Shown: piece after piece, positions 9,925 to 19,234 of the stretch
Position numbering within the stretch: the first letter of the stretch is position 1
How the letters are laid out: every line of letters starts with the position of its first letter
Assembly: GCF_000193635.1 (NCBI RefSeq)
Contig: NZ_AEKT01000009.1
Span: 62,001-126,000 of the forward strand
Length of the DNA stretch: 64,000 nucleotides
DNA from: Weissella cibaria KACC 11862
Lineage (GTDB): Bacteria; Bacillota; Bacilli; Lactobacillales; Lactobacillaceae
Direction of reading: 5' to 3'
Notes under the pieces: model-generated
The model's input: only the letters and a program-made list of their open reading frames with translations
Told to the model about the DNA's origin: nothing
Database searches by the model: none
Translations under genes and position numbers: made by a program

Positions 9925-10395
9925 TTACCAACGGTAGTGTGCGAAGGCACGGTTGGCTTCAGCCATCTTGTGCGTGTCTTCACGCTTCTTAACAGATGCA
10001 CCAGTGTTGTTGGCAGCATCCATGATTTCCTTAGCCAAACGCTCATCCATCGTGTGCTCACCGCGAGCGCGTGAGTATTGCACCAACCAGCGCAATCCCA
10101 ACGTTACACGACGTTCTGGACGAACTTCGACAGGAACTTGGTAGTTAGAACCACCGATACGGCGAGCCTTAACTTCCAATACAGGCATGATGTTGTTCAA
10201 AGCTTCTTCGAACACAGCCAATGGCTCTTGACCAGTAGCTTCCTTGATACGATCGAATGCTTCGTACAAGATAGTTGAAGCAGTTCCACGCTTACCATCA
10301 AGCATCAAGCGGTTGATCAAACGTGAAACAAGCTTTGAGTTGTAAATTGGATCAGGCAGAACTTCAGCCTGCTTAGTGTAACCCTTACGTGGCAT
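9925..10395 (-). CDS. rpsG: 30S ribosomal protein S7
   Basis: Primary 16S rRNA-binding protein of the 30S head. The 156 residues follow the standard S7 pattern: [34 protein letters not shown], then [20 protein letters not shown] and the RALRWL-type block ([18 protein letters not shown]). It lies directly downstream of rpsL with a short gap and is probably cotranscribed with it. Confidence 0.98.
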   Translation of the reverse strand: MPRKGYTKQAEVLPDPIYNSKLVSRLINRLMLDGKRGTASTILYEAFDRIKEATGQEPLAVFEEALNNIMPVLEVKARRIGGSNYQVPVEVRPERRVTLGLRWLVQYSRARGEHTMDERLAKEIMDAANNTGASVKKREDTHKMAEANRAFAHYRW

Positions 10396-10414
10396 TTTAT
10401 ATGTCCTCCCTTAA

Positions 10415-10831
10415 TTACTTCTTCTTAGGACGCTTTGCGCCGTACTTTGAACGTGATTGCATACGACCGTCAACACCGGCAGTATCCAAAGCACCACGGA
10501 TGATGTGGTAACGAACTCCAGGCAAGTCCTTAACACGTCCACCACGGATCAAAACAACAGAGTGTTCTTGCAAGTTGTGGCCGATTCCTGGGATGTATGC
10601 CGTAACTTCGATCAAGTTTGAAAGACGCACACGGGCGTACTTACGCAAAGCTGAGTTAGGCTTCTTAGGAGTCATCGTTCCGACACGAGTTGCAACACCG
10701 CGCTTTTGTGGTGAAGAAACATTAGTCGTCTTCTTTGATTGTGAGTTGTAACCGAAGTTCAAAGCTGGTGACTTTGACTTCGTGCTCTTTGACTTACGAG
10801 GCTTACGAACCAATTGGTTAATAGTAGGCAT
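10415..10831 (-). CDS. rpsL: 30S ribosomal protein S12
   Basis: Decoding-centre protein of the 30S subunit. It starts [15 protein letters not shown] and carries the conserved [19 protein letters not shown] segment (streptomycin-resistance region) and the [16 protein letters not shown] block. The length of 138 residues is normal. AAAGGGGA precedes the ATG by 9 bases. It is first in the rpsL-rpsG-fusA string, behind a leader of about 160 bases. Confidence 0.98.
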   Translation of the reverse strand: MPTINQLVRKPRKSKSTKSKSPALNFGYNSQSKKTTNVSSPQKRGVATRVGTMTPKKPNSALRKYARVRLSNLIEVTAYIPGIGHNLQEHSVVLIRGGRVKDLPGVRYHIIRGALDTAGVDGRMQSRSKYGAKRPKKK

Positions 10832-10993
10832 GTCTAAGAGTCCCCTTTCAATTTTCTATATAATGTGTAGTCCACATTTCCAGGCGTGTCATTTAATAAC
10901 AAGTCTAAAAACGTAGCTGAATGGTACTTTTCGTTCACGAGTTCAGCACGTCGCGTCACCGCAAACACCCTGCTCACTAAAAGCACAAATAAT

Positions 10994-11022
10994 AATATAA
11001 CACTGCTTACTAAATGTTGCAA
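10994..11022 (-). promoter_or_regulatory. Promoter of rpsL-rpsG
   Basis: On the minus strand TTGCAA (11022-11017), a 17-base spacer and TATATT (10999-10994). The gap to rpsL is about 160 bases and contains no convincing gene. Confidence 0.7.
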
Positions 11023-11148
11023 CCCTTTTAGTCGTTTAAAAATGCCTTTATATAGGCATTCATTTTGCAAACAATTCCGGGCGTGTCTTTTTTGGAAAAA
11101 CTGCGCCATATCACGTCTTTAATCAGCAAACAGACAAAGGATGACGTT

Positions 11149-11571
11149 ATGCACTATTTAGAAGTCTTCATTATTATGCCACTTTTCATCTTAGCAAAAC
11201 AAGATTGGCAAATGAAATTAATTGATTCGCGCTGGTTAGCCTGTCCAACTTTCATTGCTTGTTTACAGCATGATCTCCCCTGCCTAACTATTTTTGTGGC
11301 ATATATCGTTGCTTTAATAATAAATCGCCACCTCCAAGAGAAATTTCTTGGAAATGGCGATTTAGATATATTAGCAGCTGGTGCCTGTTGGTTGACTGGA
11401 ACCGACTGGTTGCTTTGGCTGACATTAGCCTGCTTGCTCCAACTGCTACTTGCTAATTATTGCAAGGCTGAACAACTCCCGTTTGTCCCGGCCCTGACAA
11501 TTAGCTTCATCTGGATTATTGTCGGACAAAATGCCCTGGCGTCACTTCAACCCATGATGTGCCAACCGTAA
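11149..11571 (+). CDS. Minimal type IV prepilin peptidase (ComC-like, A24 family)
   Basis: Membrane aspartic protease expected to process prepilin-like competence pseudopilins. The 140 residues are almost entirely hydrophobic. The two catalytic-aspartate regions of the A24 family are recognisable as LAKQDWQMKLID near residues 16-27 and GNGDLDILAAG near residues 67-77 (family GxGDxKLLAA). There is no N-terminal methyltransferase domain, so the protein is of the short type. The start at 11149 is preceded by AAAGGATG; the longer frame from 11065 lacks a ribosome site. The 3' end overlaps the oppF 3' end by 56 bases in convergent orientation. Confidence 0.75.
   Translation: MHYLEVFIIMPLFILAKQDWQMKLIDSRWLACPTFIACLQHDLPCLTIFVAYIVALIINRHLQEKFLGNGDLDILAAGACWLTGTDWLLWLTLACLLQLLLANYCKAEQLPFVPALTISFIWIIVGQNALASLQPMMCQP
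11322..11362. terminator. Long hairpin inside the prepilin peptidase gene, possible opp terminator
   Basis: AAATCGCCA (11322-11330) and CCAAGA pair with TTCTTGG and TGGCGATTT (to 11362), a strong two-part stem. On the minus strand it is followed by a T-rich stretch and lies about 150 bases beyond the oppF stop, so it may end opp transcription. No cleaner terminator for opp is visible. Confidence 0.4.
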
Positions 11572-12361
11572 TGGTTTGCCGTTGCTGCGCGATTAGTGGT
11601 TTACCAATCGATGGGATTGCAGCAAGCAACTCTTGCGTATACGGATGTAACGGGTTTTCAAAGATTGCCGCCGTTGGACCTAATTCAACTAAGTGGCCAA
11701 AGTACAACACCGCGACACGATCTGAGATGGCCTGCACCTTACTTAAATCGTGCGAGATAAACAAATAGGTCAACGCTTGTTGCTCACGCAATGCCATCAT
11801 TAATGATAGGACTTGCGCCTGAATCGACACGTCTAACGCTGAAATTGGTTCATCAGCCACGATAAATTTAGGCTGACCGACAATCGCCCGGGCTATCCCG
11901 ATGCGCTGGCGCTGACCACCGGAAAACGCTACTGGATATTTTTCACCGTCTGCCGGTGTTAGCCCCACCGCTGCAAGTGCCTGTGTTGCCATCTCAGTGG
12001 CAGTCGACAGATCAAAGTGTCGTCGTAATGGCTCACGGACCAATTCTAAGGCAGTATGCTTGGGGTTCAATGATTCATAGGGGTCCTGGAAAATCAGCTG
12101 CATGTCATCCATAACGGTCCGCCGATTGTGTTTCGTAATTGGCTGACCAGCGAAGGCTATTTCACCCGAAGTCGGCTGCAATAGTGACAACGCCACTTGA
12201 CCGAGGGTCGTTTTCCCTGAACCGGATTCCCCCACCAAGCCAAGCGTTTCACCTTCGTAAATTGTTAAAGAGACATCATCTAGCGCCACTAACTCTGGTT
12301 TACCATGTCGCCCTGGGTATTGCACTGTAATATTTGTTAGTTTTAGTAACTCATTGGCCAT
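11516..12361 (-). CDS. oppF: Oligopeptide ABC transporter ATP-binding protein (OppF/DppF type)
   Basis: Second ATPase of the peptide importer. Walker A GESGSGKT is near residues 44-51, signature FSGGQRQR near 147, Walker B FIVADEP, and there is an oligopeptide-transporter C-terminal extension (LFENPLHPYTQELLAAIP type). The start is set at the ATG at 12361 (MANELLKLTNITVQYP), which overlaps the oppD stop by 11 bases and has GGGGGT upstream; a GTG three codons earlier is too close to that site. 281 residues. The 3' end overlaps the convergent prepilin peptidase gene. Confidence 0.93.
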   Translation of the reverse strand: MANELLKLTNITVQYPGRHGKPELVALDDVSLTIYEGETLGLVGESGSGKTTLGQVALSLLQPTSGEIAFAGQPITKHNRRTVMDDMQLIFQDPYESLNPKHTALELVREPLRRHFDLSTATEMATQALAAVGLTPADGEKYPVAFSGGQRQRIGIARAIVGQPKFIVADEPISALDVSIQAQVLSLMMALREQQALTYLFISHDLSKVQAISDRVAVLYFGHLVELGPTAAIFENPLHPYTQELLAAIPSIGKPLIAQQRQTITVGTSWVEVTPGHFVRQ

Positions 12362-13241
12362 CTGGTACACCCCCTAGGACACGATGTGTTGCCGACAACC
12401 AGATTTCTTCATGTTGTTGTCTATCGGTATGTGGCACAGTCTGTAAACTACTTGCGTGACCATCTGTTACGGCAGTTACCGCCGCTAATAAGGCCTGCGT
12501 ATACGGATGTTGCGCCTGTTGGAAAATATCTGCGCTAGTCCCCGCCTCAACAATCTGACCATCACGCATGACTGCAACATTGTCTGCGACTGCTGAAATT
12601 ACCCCTAAATCGTGGGTGATAAAAATGATCGTCAACTCCTCTGTCCGTTGCAGATCTTTTAACAAGGTTAAAATTTGTGCCTGAACTGTCACATCCAAAG
12701 CTGTGGTCGGCTCGTCTGCAATCAGGACATCTGGTTCCGCCAATAAGGCCATCGCAATCAAAACACGCTGCCGCAGCCCACCTGACAACTCATGTGGATA
12801 TTGTTTTAGTCGTTGCGTTGGCTTGGGAATATTCACTTTTTCAAGTGCCTGCTCTGCCGCAGCTTGTTGTTGCAAACGTGAATACCGTGGATGGACTCGC
12901 TTAACCACTTCGGTTAAATGAAAGCCGATCGTCCGGACCGGATTCAAGCCCGTTAAAGGATCCTGAAAGACCATCGCCATTCGCAACTGCTGGTGTTGGC
13001 CAACCGGGCTATTTTCACCCGCGAGCTGCCAGACATCGGCAGTGGCGGTTGCACCCTTCGGTAACAGCCCCAGGATTGTGCGCATGGTCATCGTTTTACC
13101 AGAACCTGATTCACCGACTAGGCCTAATACTTGATTGGGCATAATCGTTAAATTCACCCCATTCAAAATAGGGACCATCGTACCCTGTTTGCTTGGAACC
13201 GTCACCGTCAGGCCCTGCATGTCAATAATAGGTTTAACCAT
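12351..13241 (-). CDS. oppD: Oligopeptide ABC transporter ATP-binding protein (OppD/DppD type)
   Basis: First ATPase of the peptide importer. Walker A GESGSGKT is at residues 43-50, signature LSGGLRQR near 152, Walker B VLIADEP, H-loop FITHDLGV, and the C-terminal family motif QAQHPYTQALLAAV. 296 residues, a little short for OppD but complete. The ATG overlaps the oppC stop by 8 bases and GGAGGA lies just upstream, so translation is coupled. Confidence 0.94.
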   Translation of the reverse strand: MVKPIIDMQGLTVTVPSKQGTMVPILNGVNLTIMPNQVLGLVGESGSGKTMTMRTILGLLPKGATATADVWQLAGENSPVGQHQQLRMAMVFQDPLTGLNPVRTIGFHLTEVVKRVHPRYSRLQQQAAAEQALEKVNIPKPTQRLKQYPHELSGGLRQRVLIAMALLAEPDVLIADEPTTALDVTVQAQILTLLKDLQRTEELTIIFITHDLGVISAVADNVAVMRDGQIVEAGTSADIFQQAQHPYTQALLAAVTAVTDGHASSLQTVPHTDRQQHEEIWLSATHRVLGGVPDGQ

Positions 13242-14067
13242 GATTGTCCTCCGGTGATGTCATATCTCGTAGTAAATTACCCAGTTTATTAAAGGCTAAA
13301 ACAGTCATGATGATAAACAAGCCCGGAATAATTGCCATGTACGGCGCATCCTGCAACCGTGACTGGGCGGCGTTCAGCAACGAACCCCATGAGGCAGCTG
13401 GGTCTTGAACCCCCATCCCCAAAAAGCTCAAAGCCGATTCCGTCATAATCGCATTCGCAATATTCGCGCCTGCAGCTGCCACAATAATTGGGGTCACCAT
13501 CGGCAAAATATGATGCCACATGACATACCAAGGCGACATGCCGACAAATTGTGCGTACTTCACAAAATCTCGTTCCTTAACCGTGACCGTTTCGGCCCGA
13601 ACTAAACGGGCAATCGACATCCATGAAAAGGCACTAATTACGATAATAATCGTAGTTAGCCCTGGTCGTAAGAATGCACTTAATACCACAACCAAGACCA
13701 ACCATGGCACCGATGAAAACACATCTAGCAACCGCATCAAGGCCGTATCAGCTAGGCCACCGAAATAACCGGCCATCACCCCAATTGTGGTACCGAGAAT
13801 AACCGATACCAACATTGCTAGGAAACCAACCCCCAACGAGATGCGACCACCATACACGACGCGGGCTAAATAATCCCGCCCCAAATCGTCAGTACCAAAC
13901 CAATGTTGCCAGCTTGGTCCTTGAGACATGTGTACCACGTCGACCGCATTTGGATGTAAGGGCAAAATTGGTGCTAATAAGACAGCTAAGACCAGAACTG
14001 CCATTACAATCAACCACGTTAAGTAGGTTGGCTTTTGTCGAATGGTCATTTTAAATCGTTCGCGCAT
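13234..14067 (-). CDS. oppC: Oligopeptide ABC transporter permease (OppC type)
   Basis: Membrane permease of the peptide importer. It has an N-terminal membrane anchor, the OppC-type block HWFGTDDLGRDYLARVVYGGR, and five further hydrophobic segments. The GTFD-containing BPD family region and the coupling loop (KYAQFVGMSPWYVMWHHILP) are recognisable. It begins 2 bases after the oppB stop, and its AGGAGG ribosome site is made by the last oppB codons. 277 residues. Confidence 0.94.
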   Translation of the reverse strand: MRERFKMTIRQKPTYLTWLIVMAVLVLAVLLAPILPLHPNAVDVVHMSQGPSWQHWFGTDDLGRDYLARVVYGGRISLGVGFLAMLVSVILGTTIGVMAGYFGGLADTALMRLLDVFSSVPWLVLVVVLSAFLRPGLTTIIIVISAFSWMSIARLVRAETVTVKERDFVKYAQFVGMSPWYVMWHHILPMVTPIIVAAAGANIANAIMTESALSFLGMGVQDPAASWGSLLNAAQSRLQDAPYMAIIPGLFIIMTVLAFNKLGNLLRDMTSPEDNHG

Positions 14068-14069
14068 GA

Positions 14070-15008
14070 TTACCTCCTAACCCGCGGATCAACCACGGTA
14101 TAAAGGACATCTGCTAACAAATTACCGATTACCACCAACGTCGCTGACAACAACATGACCGCTAAAATAACCGGATAATCTAGCTTGACTGATGCATCCA
14201 TCATGTAAGTCCCCACGCCTGGCCAACTGAACACCGTTTCTGTAATCATGGCGCCCGTTACGAGTAATGGTAACGATTGCCCAATTTGCGTCACAATTGG
14301 CAATAGGACATTTGGTAACACGTGGTGGAATAGAATTTGTCGTTCAGTTGCACCGAACGCCCGTTGGACCATCACATAATCCTGTTGGTATTCACCAATT
14401 GTTTTACTTTGGACATACCGTGCGAGCTCCGGGAAGTACGCCACAACCAATGTGATATACGGCAACACCATGTGCCACACAACGTCGAGTGGCTGATGCG
14501 CACTCCCCATTCCAAAGAGCGGGAATAAATTAGCTGCGTAGCCCAAGAAGTAAATTAGCAATAGTGCTATCCAGAATGACGGCGTTGCTAAACCAACCGC
14601 AGTCACCGTATCAATCACCCGACCTGCCCAACTTTGTGGTGCACGACCGCCGATCAAGCCTAGCACTGTTGCAATTACCACTGAGGTCGCATACGCAGGC
14701 AACACTAAGATGACCGTGTTGGGGATTCGTTCAGCCAACGCCTGACCAATATCTTGTTGGTTAATAATCGAGTGCCCAAAATGCCCCATGACAAAATTTT
14801 CAAGCCACAACACATACTGCGTCAGAAAAGGTTTGTCCAAACCATAACGTTCGCGTAATACATGAACAACACCAGGTGACATGTTAGGTTTAATGATTGC
14901 ATCGACTGCATCAAATGGTGCGAGATGGATCATGCCAAAGACTAAAAACGAAATCACAATTAATAACGGAATCGCCTGCAGCAAACGACTAAAAATCGTT
15001 TTTAACAT
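14070..15008 (-). CDS. oppB: Oligopeptide ABC transporter permease (OppB type)
   Basis: Membrane permease with the OppB N-terminal pattern (LLQAIPLLIVISFLVFGMIHLAPFD) and the coupling loop YVMVQRAFGATERQILFHHVLP. About six membrane segments. The start is set at MLKTIFSRLLQAIP (15008), where GGGAGA lies 7 bases upstream; the longer frame overlaps the oppA coding end. About 312 residues, normal for the family. Confidence 0.94.
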   Translation of the reverse strand: MLKTIFSRLLQAIPLLIVISFLVFGMIHLAPFDAVDAIIKPNMSPGVVHVLRERYGLDKPFLTQYVLWLENFVMGHFGHSIINQQDIGQALAERIPNTVILVLPAYATSVVIATVLGLIGGRAPQSWAGRVIDTVTAVGLATPSFWIALLLIYFLGYAANLFPLFGMGSAHQPLDVVWHMVLPYITLVVAYFPELARYVQSKTIGEYQQDYVMVQRAFGATERQILFHHVLPNVLLPIVTQIGQSLPLLVTGAMITETVFSWPGVGTYMMDASVKLDYPVILAVMLLSATLVVIGNLLADVLYTVVDPRVRR

Positions 15009-15021
15009 ATGCGTCTCCCGT

Positions 15022-16572
15022 CTACTTTGACAACTTTGACCAGTCAGCAAATGTGTAAACTGGCAAAGTCTTCGCCTCAGAGAAGCCCTTGACGTCCTTA
15101 TTCATCACCAAAATCTTCTTGTTATCAACAATTGGATACATCACTGCGGCATCCGCAATCTTTTGTTGTAACTTCTTGTACGTTGCTTGACGAGCAGACG
15201 CTGAACTCTCTAAATCGCCCTTCGTAAACAACTTATCAATAGTTGGATCCTTGTACTGCCAGTAGTTAGCAAAACCAGTTGACGTGTACAACGGCGTGTA
15301 TTGATAAGGGTCCGTTCCCATGATGTAGCCATTCAAAAAGGCATCGTACTTGGTTTGATCCTTCTTGTGAATAGCTGTTGACAACGCGGTGGCATCAACC
15401 GCTTCAACATTCACCTTAATGCCAGCCTTACTTAATTGTGAGGCAATCAAGCTACCTTGAATTTTTTGTGCGGCATCCCCAGACGTATACCCTAAGTTAA
15501 GGGTTAGATTTTTCACACCCGCTTTGTTAAGGAGTGCCTTTGCTTTGCCGACGTTCGTCTTGTAAGCCGCAACATCAGTCGTCGCAAATGAATTCTTTGG
15601 TGGTAAGAATGAAGTTGGCGTATTGTAATACTTCTTATCGAGGTACGCCGCCTTATTCATTTCATTCTTATCTAGTGCATAGAAAATCGCCTGACGCACT
15701 GACTTATTTGCCAACTTCTTAACATGTGTATTCAAGCCCAAGTAACCCACACGATCCTCTGAGAACGCGTGTACGGCCAAGTCATGGCCCTTTAAGTTCT
15801 TCAACTCAGTTGGCAAAACGAACGATGCATCAACTTCGCCCTTCTTTAAAGCGATATCAGTCGTGTTCGGGTCGGTCAAAATGCGAAGTACCACGTGCTT
15901 CAACTTTGGCTTTTCACCAAAATAATTGTCATTACGGACAAAACGGACTTCTTGACCCTGCTTATAACTCTCTAATGTGTATGGGCCAGTACCAACATTG
16001 CCTGGCGTCAATGAACTACCTGAAAAATCTTTCGTATTTTCGTAAACGTGCTTCGGAATAATGAAATTCTCGGTTACCAAATTATTGACGGCTGAAGCTG
16101 ACTTTTCAGGCAAAATAAACTTCACCTGATGATCATTAACCTTTTCAATCTGAATTGGCTTGTTATTAATATAGAATTTATCGGAATTGCCGTTCGCCTT
16201 ATCAGCCAACTTTTGATACGTGAAGACAACATCATCTGCTGTGAACGGTTGTCCATCGCTCCACTTCACTCCTTGACGCAAATCGACTGTAATCGTCTTG
16301 CCATCAGATGAGACCGTATCCTTCGTTGCCAAAACAGGCGTCAATGAACCATTTTCTTCCACGTGGAATAATGGTGAGTATTGAATATTATCAAACGTTA
16401 AGCCCCAACGATCCGAAGTTGTGATTGGATTCGTTGATTCCAAATCACTGCTGATTGCGTAGGTAAATGTGTCTGACTTGCTATCCGCGAACACCGGGCT
16501 TAATGATCCCCCCACCGCCAATGCGACCGTGGTCAAAACCGATGCTGCTAACAATTGCTTCTTAATACTCAT
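15022..16572 (-). CDS. oppA: Oligopeptide ABC transporter substrate-binding protein
   Basis: Peptide-binding protein of family 5. The start is set at MSIKKQLLAASVLTTVALAV (16572), with AAGGGG upstream, giving about 516 residues. The signal peptide ends SLSPVFADS with an AxA-like type I site and no lipobox cysteine. The mature protein has the family blocks DLRQGVKWSDGQPFTADDVVFT and LTPGNVGTGPYTLESY. It is the first gene of oppABCDF, expressed from the promoter at 16763-16791 with a leader of about 180 bases. Confidence 0.95.
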   Translation of the reverse strand: MSIKKQLLAASVLTTVALAVGGSLSPVFADSKSDTFTYAISSDLESTNPITTSDRWGLTFDNIQYSPLFHVEENGSLTPVLATKDTVSSDGKTITVDLRQGVKWSDGQPFTADDVVFTYQKLADKANGNSDKFYINNKPIQIEKVNDHQVKFILPEKSASAVNNLVTENFIIPKHVYENTKDFSGSSLTPGNVGTGPYTLESYKQGQEVRFVRNDNYFGEKPKLKHVVLRILTDPNTTDIALKKGEVDASFVLPTELKNLKGHDLAVHAFSEDRVGYLGLNTHVKKLANKSVRQAIFYALDKNEMNKAAYLDKKYYNTPTSFLPPKNSFATTDVAAYKTNVGKAKALLNKAGVKNLTLNLGYTSGDAAQKIQGSLIASQLSKAGIKVNVEAVDATALSTAIHKKDQTKYDAFLNGYIMGTDPYQYTPLYTSTGFANYWQYKDPTIDKLFTKGDLESSASARQATYKKLQQKIADAAVMYPIVDNKKILVMNKDVKGFSEAKTLPVYTFADWSKLSK

Positions 16573-16616
16573 ATTTTTATGCCCCTTGTATTTATGCTTA
16601 ACATTGTTGTTATAAA

Positions 16617-16721
16617 TTAATACAGGTGGCGACGACAACGAACAACCCTTTCCCCGGGCCATTCTGTTAACTGTTTGCGTCTCAGCCATACTGAAAAACG
16701 CGGTTGTTTGATTAACATCAT
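16617..16721 (-). CDS. Short leader ORF upstream of oppA
   Basis: A 34-codon frame (MMLIKQPRFSVWLRRKQLTE..., very basic) lies between the oppA promoter and oppA. GAGGAA stands 1-4 bases before a double ATG, so the second ATG has a usable spacing. The frame ends 44 bases before the oppA ATG. It may be a regulatory leader peptide or chance. Confidence 0.3.
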   Translation of the reverse strand: MMLIKQPRFSVWLRRKQLTEWPGERVVRCRRHLY

Positions 16722-16762
16722 GTTCCTCGTTCAAATTCTAAAATCGTTTCATACAAGCAGCA

Positions 16763-16791
16763 ATATTAGCCCGTCATGAGAGAAGTGTCAA
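16763..16791 (-). promoter_or_regulatory. Promoter of oppABCDF
   Basis: On the minus strand TTGACA (16791-16786), a 17-base spacer and TAATAT (16768-16763): close to consensus. It lies between hom and oppA, so opp can be expressed apart from the met operon. The 326-base gap holds no other clear feature except the short leader ORF, and no good terminator for hom. Confidence 0.85.
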
Positions 16792-16898
16792 AAATTCTAA
16801 AACTCTCCTAATTTGCGGACGATTTTTAACTTTTAGTCTAAAACAATCGTTTTGAATCCGAGTCTGATGTTATCCTGTCGTCAGCCACACCTGACTTG

Positions 16899-18122
16899 TT
16901 ACTCCTGGTAAACCGGTAAAACAATTTCGATTTTTGCACCGATTTGCTGTTGCAAAGCTGCTTCAAATCGGGCTAATGTTGCTGGCGAAACAGTGTCCGT
17001 CAAGATTGTGGCCCGGTGACTACGCACCCACATGGTTTTAATCCCGATTCGATTAGCCTGCGCAATGGCATCAATCTCATAAGTAGCTGGTGCCGTCACA
17101 CGAATATAGCGGCCAGCCGCCGTCCCAGTAATTACTGGCTGTTGCAAAGCCTGCTTCTCATGCACCAGTTGACGGCCACACACGATGTCATGAACAATCG
17201 CAAGATCTGACAATACCGCACTTGCAGTCGGCTTAGCGCCAGCCCCTGGCCCAGTAAAAACTAAATCCTGAATATTACGTGTCTTTACCTGAACCGCGTT
17301 TTGCACATTATCAATTTTGCCGAGCAGATGCGCAGCCGGCACTAGGTGCGGTCCCACCGTCATGGCTAACTCTTGCCCAGTCCGCCGGGCAACCGCGAGT
17401 GGTTTGATAACATAGCCCAGTCGTTTTACTTCATCTAATACGGTTGCATTGATTTCCTGAATACCTTGGGTCGGAATCTGAGTCGTCACGACATTTGCAC
17501 CGAAGGCTGTTTTAGCCAAAATCGCCAACTTATAACGTGCATCAAAGCCGGCCACATCATTAACTGGATTTGCTTCAGCGATGCCCATCCGTTGTGCTAA
17601 AGCCAATGCATCATCATAATTCATTGCTGCATCGCTCATCTGCGTCAAAATAAAATTACTCGTACCATTAATGATGCCGCCAACCTGCATTGTCTCGTCC
17701 CCAGGTAGTAGATTAGTCAGTGCATCTAAAATCGGAATTCCACCAGCCACCGACGCACCATAAAGCAACGCCAATTGATGCGCACTCGCAATTTTTTGTA
17801 ACGTTTCCCCATAGGTTGCAATTAAATCTTTATTAGCTGTGATGACATGCTTACCTGAATGGAGCGCCCGTCGCAAATATCGATACGTTTCTGTCTGCCC
17901 ACCCATCACCTCGATCACCACATCAATGTCCGAGGCGGTCACAATTGTGTCTGGGTTTGTCGTAAATTGCACCGTCGGATATAAAGTCATCCGCTGTTCG
18001 GTAATTTGGCGAACCGCCACACTGACAATTTGCATATCTGGAAACCGTTCGGTGTGCGCTTGTAAAAGGTCATAGACCGAACGACCAATTGTGCCAAAAC
18101 CTAACATGCCAATTCGTATCAT
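16899..18122 (-). CDS. hom: Homoserine dehydrogenase
   Basis: Reduces aspartate semialdehyde to homoserine with NAD(P)H, the branch point to methionine and threonine. The N-terminal nucleotide-binding motif is GFGTIGRSV, followed by TANKDLIATYG, the catalytic domain block SVAGGIPILDALTN, NGTSNFILT and NPVNDVAGFDARYKL. A C-terminal ACT-like segment is near residues 325-400. The start is set at MIRIGMLGFGTIG (18122), where ATGA overlaps the stop of the upstream gene; the longer frame lies inside that gene. About 407 residues. Last gene of the methionine operon. Confidence 0.96.
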   Translation of the reverse strand: MIRIGMLGFGTIGRSVYDLLQAHTERFPDMQIVSVAVRQITEQRMTLYPTVQFTTNPDTIVTASDIDVVIEVMGGQTETYRYLRRALHSGKHVITANKDLIATYGETLQKIASAHQLALLYGASVAGGIPILDALTNLLPGDETMQVGGIINGTSNFILTQMSDAAMNYDDALALAQRMGIAEANPVNDVAGFDARYKLAILAKTAFGANVVTTQIPTQGIQEINATVLDEVKRLGYVIKPLAVARRTGQELAMTVGPHLVPAAHLLGKIDNVQNAVQVKTRNIQDLVFTGPGAGAKPTASAVLSDLAIVHDIVCGRQLVHEKQALQQPVITGTAAGRYIRVTAPATYEIDAIAQANRIGIKTMWVRSHRATILTDTVSPATLARFEAALQQQIGAKIEIVLPVYQE

Positions 18123-19234
18123 GCGCGCCCTGCTTTCTGAATCGCCTGGGCTAAATCTGCCCACAAATCATCCGCATCTTCCAAGCCGACGGATAAGCGA
18201 ATGAGTTGTGGCGTAATCCCTAACCCAAGTCGCTGACTTTCCGGCATATCATGGTGCGTTTGCACAAATGGCACCGTAATCAAAGTTTCGACACCACCCA
18301 AACTTTCCGCAAAAGAACCAATCGTTAGCGCTTGTAAGAATTGATTGACATCATATGCCTCCGCTAAGTAGAACGAAATCATGCCACCCACGCCCGCATA
18401 CAGCACTTTCTCAACACCAGCCAATGTCGCTAAACGTTTCGCCAATAACTGCGCGTTTTCAGTATGGACTCGCATGCGCACAGCCAATGTTTTCAACGAG
18501 CGGATCAGTAACCAACTGTCAAACGGATCCAGAACTTGGCCCGTGGTCGTCAGCTGGGTGCGTAAGGCATCTGACAAAGTCGCATCCTTGACCACGACCG
18601 CACCAGCTAAAATATCGTTATGGCCACCCAAATACTTAGTTGCGGAATGAACAACGATGTCAGCCCCTTCGGTCAGTGGGTTTTGATAAATAGGCGTTAA
18701 AAATGTGTTGTCGACAATGACTAAAATGTCTGGCCTGATTGCATGCACGACACTGGCCACCGCTTGAATATCAATCACCTTCATGGTCGGGTTTGACGGT
18801 GTCTCTATCCAAATTGCTTTTGTGTTTGGCTGGATGCGCAAAACTAATTCATCAATGTCTTGGCCATTCCACGTTTCATAGGCAATATCATACTGATCAC
18901 GTAAAGTATCGAAGTAACGAAATGAGCCACCATATAAATCATCGCTCGTAATAAAGTGATCATGCGATTTCAGAATCGTTGATAGCACCAGCGTAATCGC
19001 TGCCATTCCTGAGCTCACCGCAAAGGCCTGTGTGCCATGTTCAATTTTGGCCAACTGAGCCTCCAACAGGTCGCGTGTTGGTGTTGTCATGCGTGAGTAA
19101 TCATAGCCTGTCGATTCACCTAACCCAGGGTGGCGAAAAGCTGTTGAAAAATGTAATGGCGCGACCACCGCACCACTCCGGTCATCTTCCGACCCATTTG
19201 TCCCTTGTACTAACTGTGTTGCCACTTTAACCAT
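18119..19234 (-). CDS. PLP-dependent cystathionine gamma-synthase / O-acylhomoserine sulfhydrylase family enzyme
   Basis: Makes cystathionine or homocysteine from the product of MetA. It is a Cys/Met-metabolism PLP enzyme of 371 residues: the YDYSRMTTPTRDLLE block (cofactor phosphate Tyr/Arg), IETPSNPTMKVID, IVDNTF, and the PLP lysine K200 in HSATKYLGGHND. The sequence alone does not settle gamma-synthase (MetI/MetB) against sulfhydrylase or cystathionine beta-lyase. The position between metA and hom favours gamma-synthase or sulfhydrylase. The start overlaps the metA stop by 8 bases. Confidence 0.93.
   Translation of the reverse strand: MVKVATQLVQGTNGSEDDRSGAVVAPLHFSTAFRHPGLGESTGYDYSRMTTPTRDLLEAQLAKIEHGTQAFAVSSGMAAITLVLSTILKSHDHFITSDDLYGGSFRYFDTLRDQYDIAYETWNGQDIDELVLRIQPNTKAIWIETPSNPTMKVIDIQAVASVVHAIRPDILVIVDNTFLTPIYQNPLTEGADIVVHSATKYLGGHNDILAGAVVVKDATLSDALRTQLTTTGQVLDPFDSWLLIRSLKTLAVRMRVHTENAQLLAKRLATLAGVEKVLYAGVGGMISFYLAEAYDVNQFLQALTIGSFAESLGGVETLITVPFVQTHHDMPESQRLGLGITPQLIRLSVGLEDADDLWADLAQAIQKAGRA

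Noticed and set aside
10834-11109. A 91-codon minus-strand frame upstream of rpsL
   Set aside because: It covers the rpsL promoter and leader, has no ribosome site and no recognisable protein character.
16573-16760. T-box or SAM riboswitch before oppA
   Set aside because: Neither the T-box sequence nor the S-box core is present, in contrast to the clear T-box at 20090.
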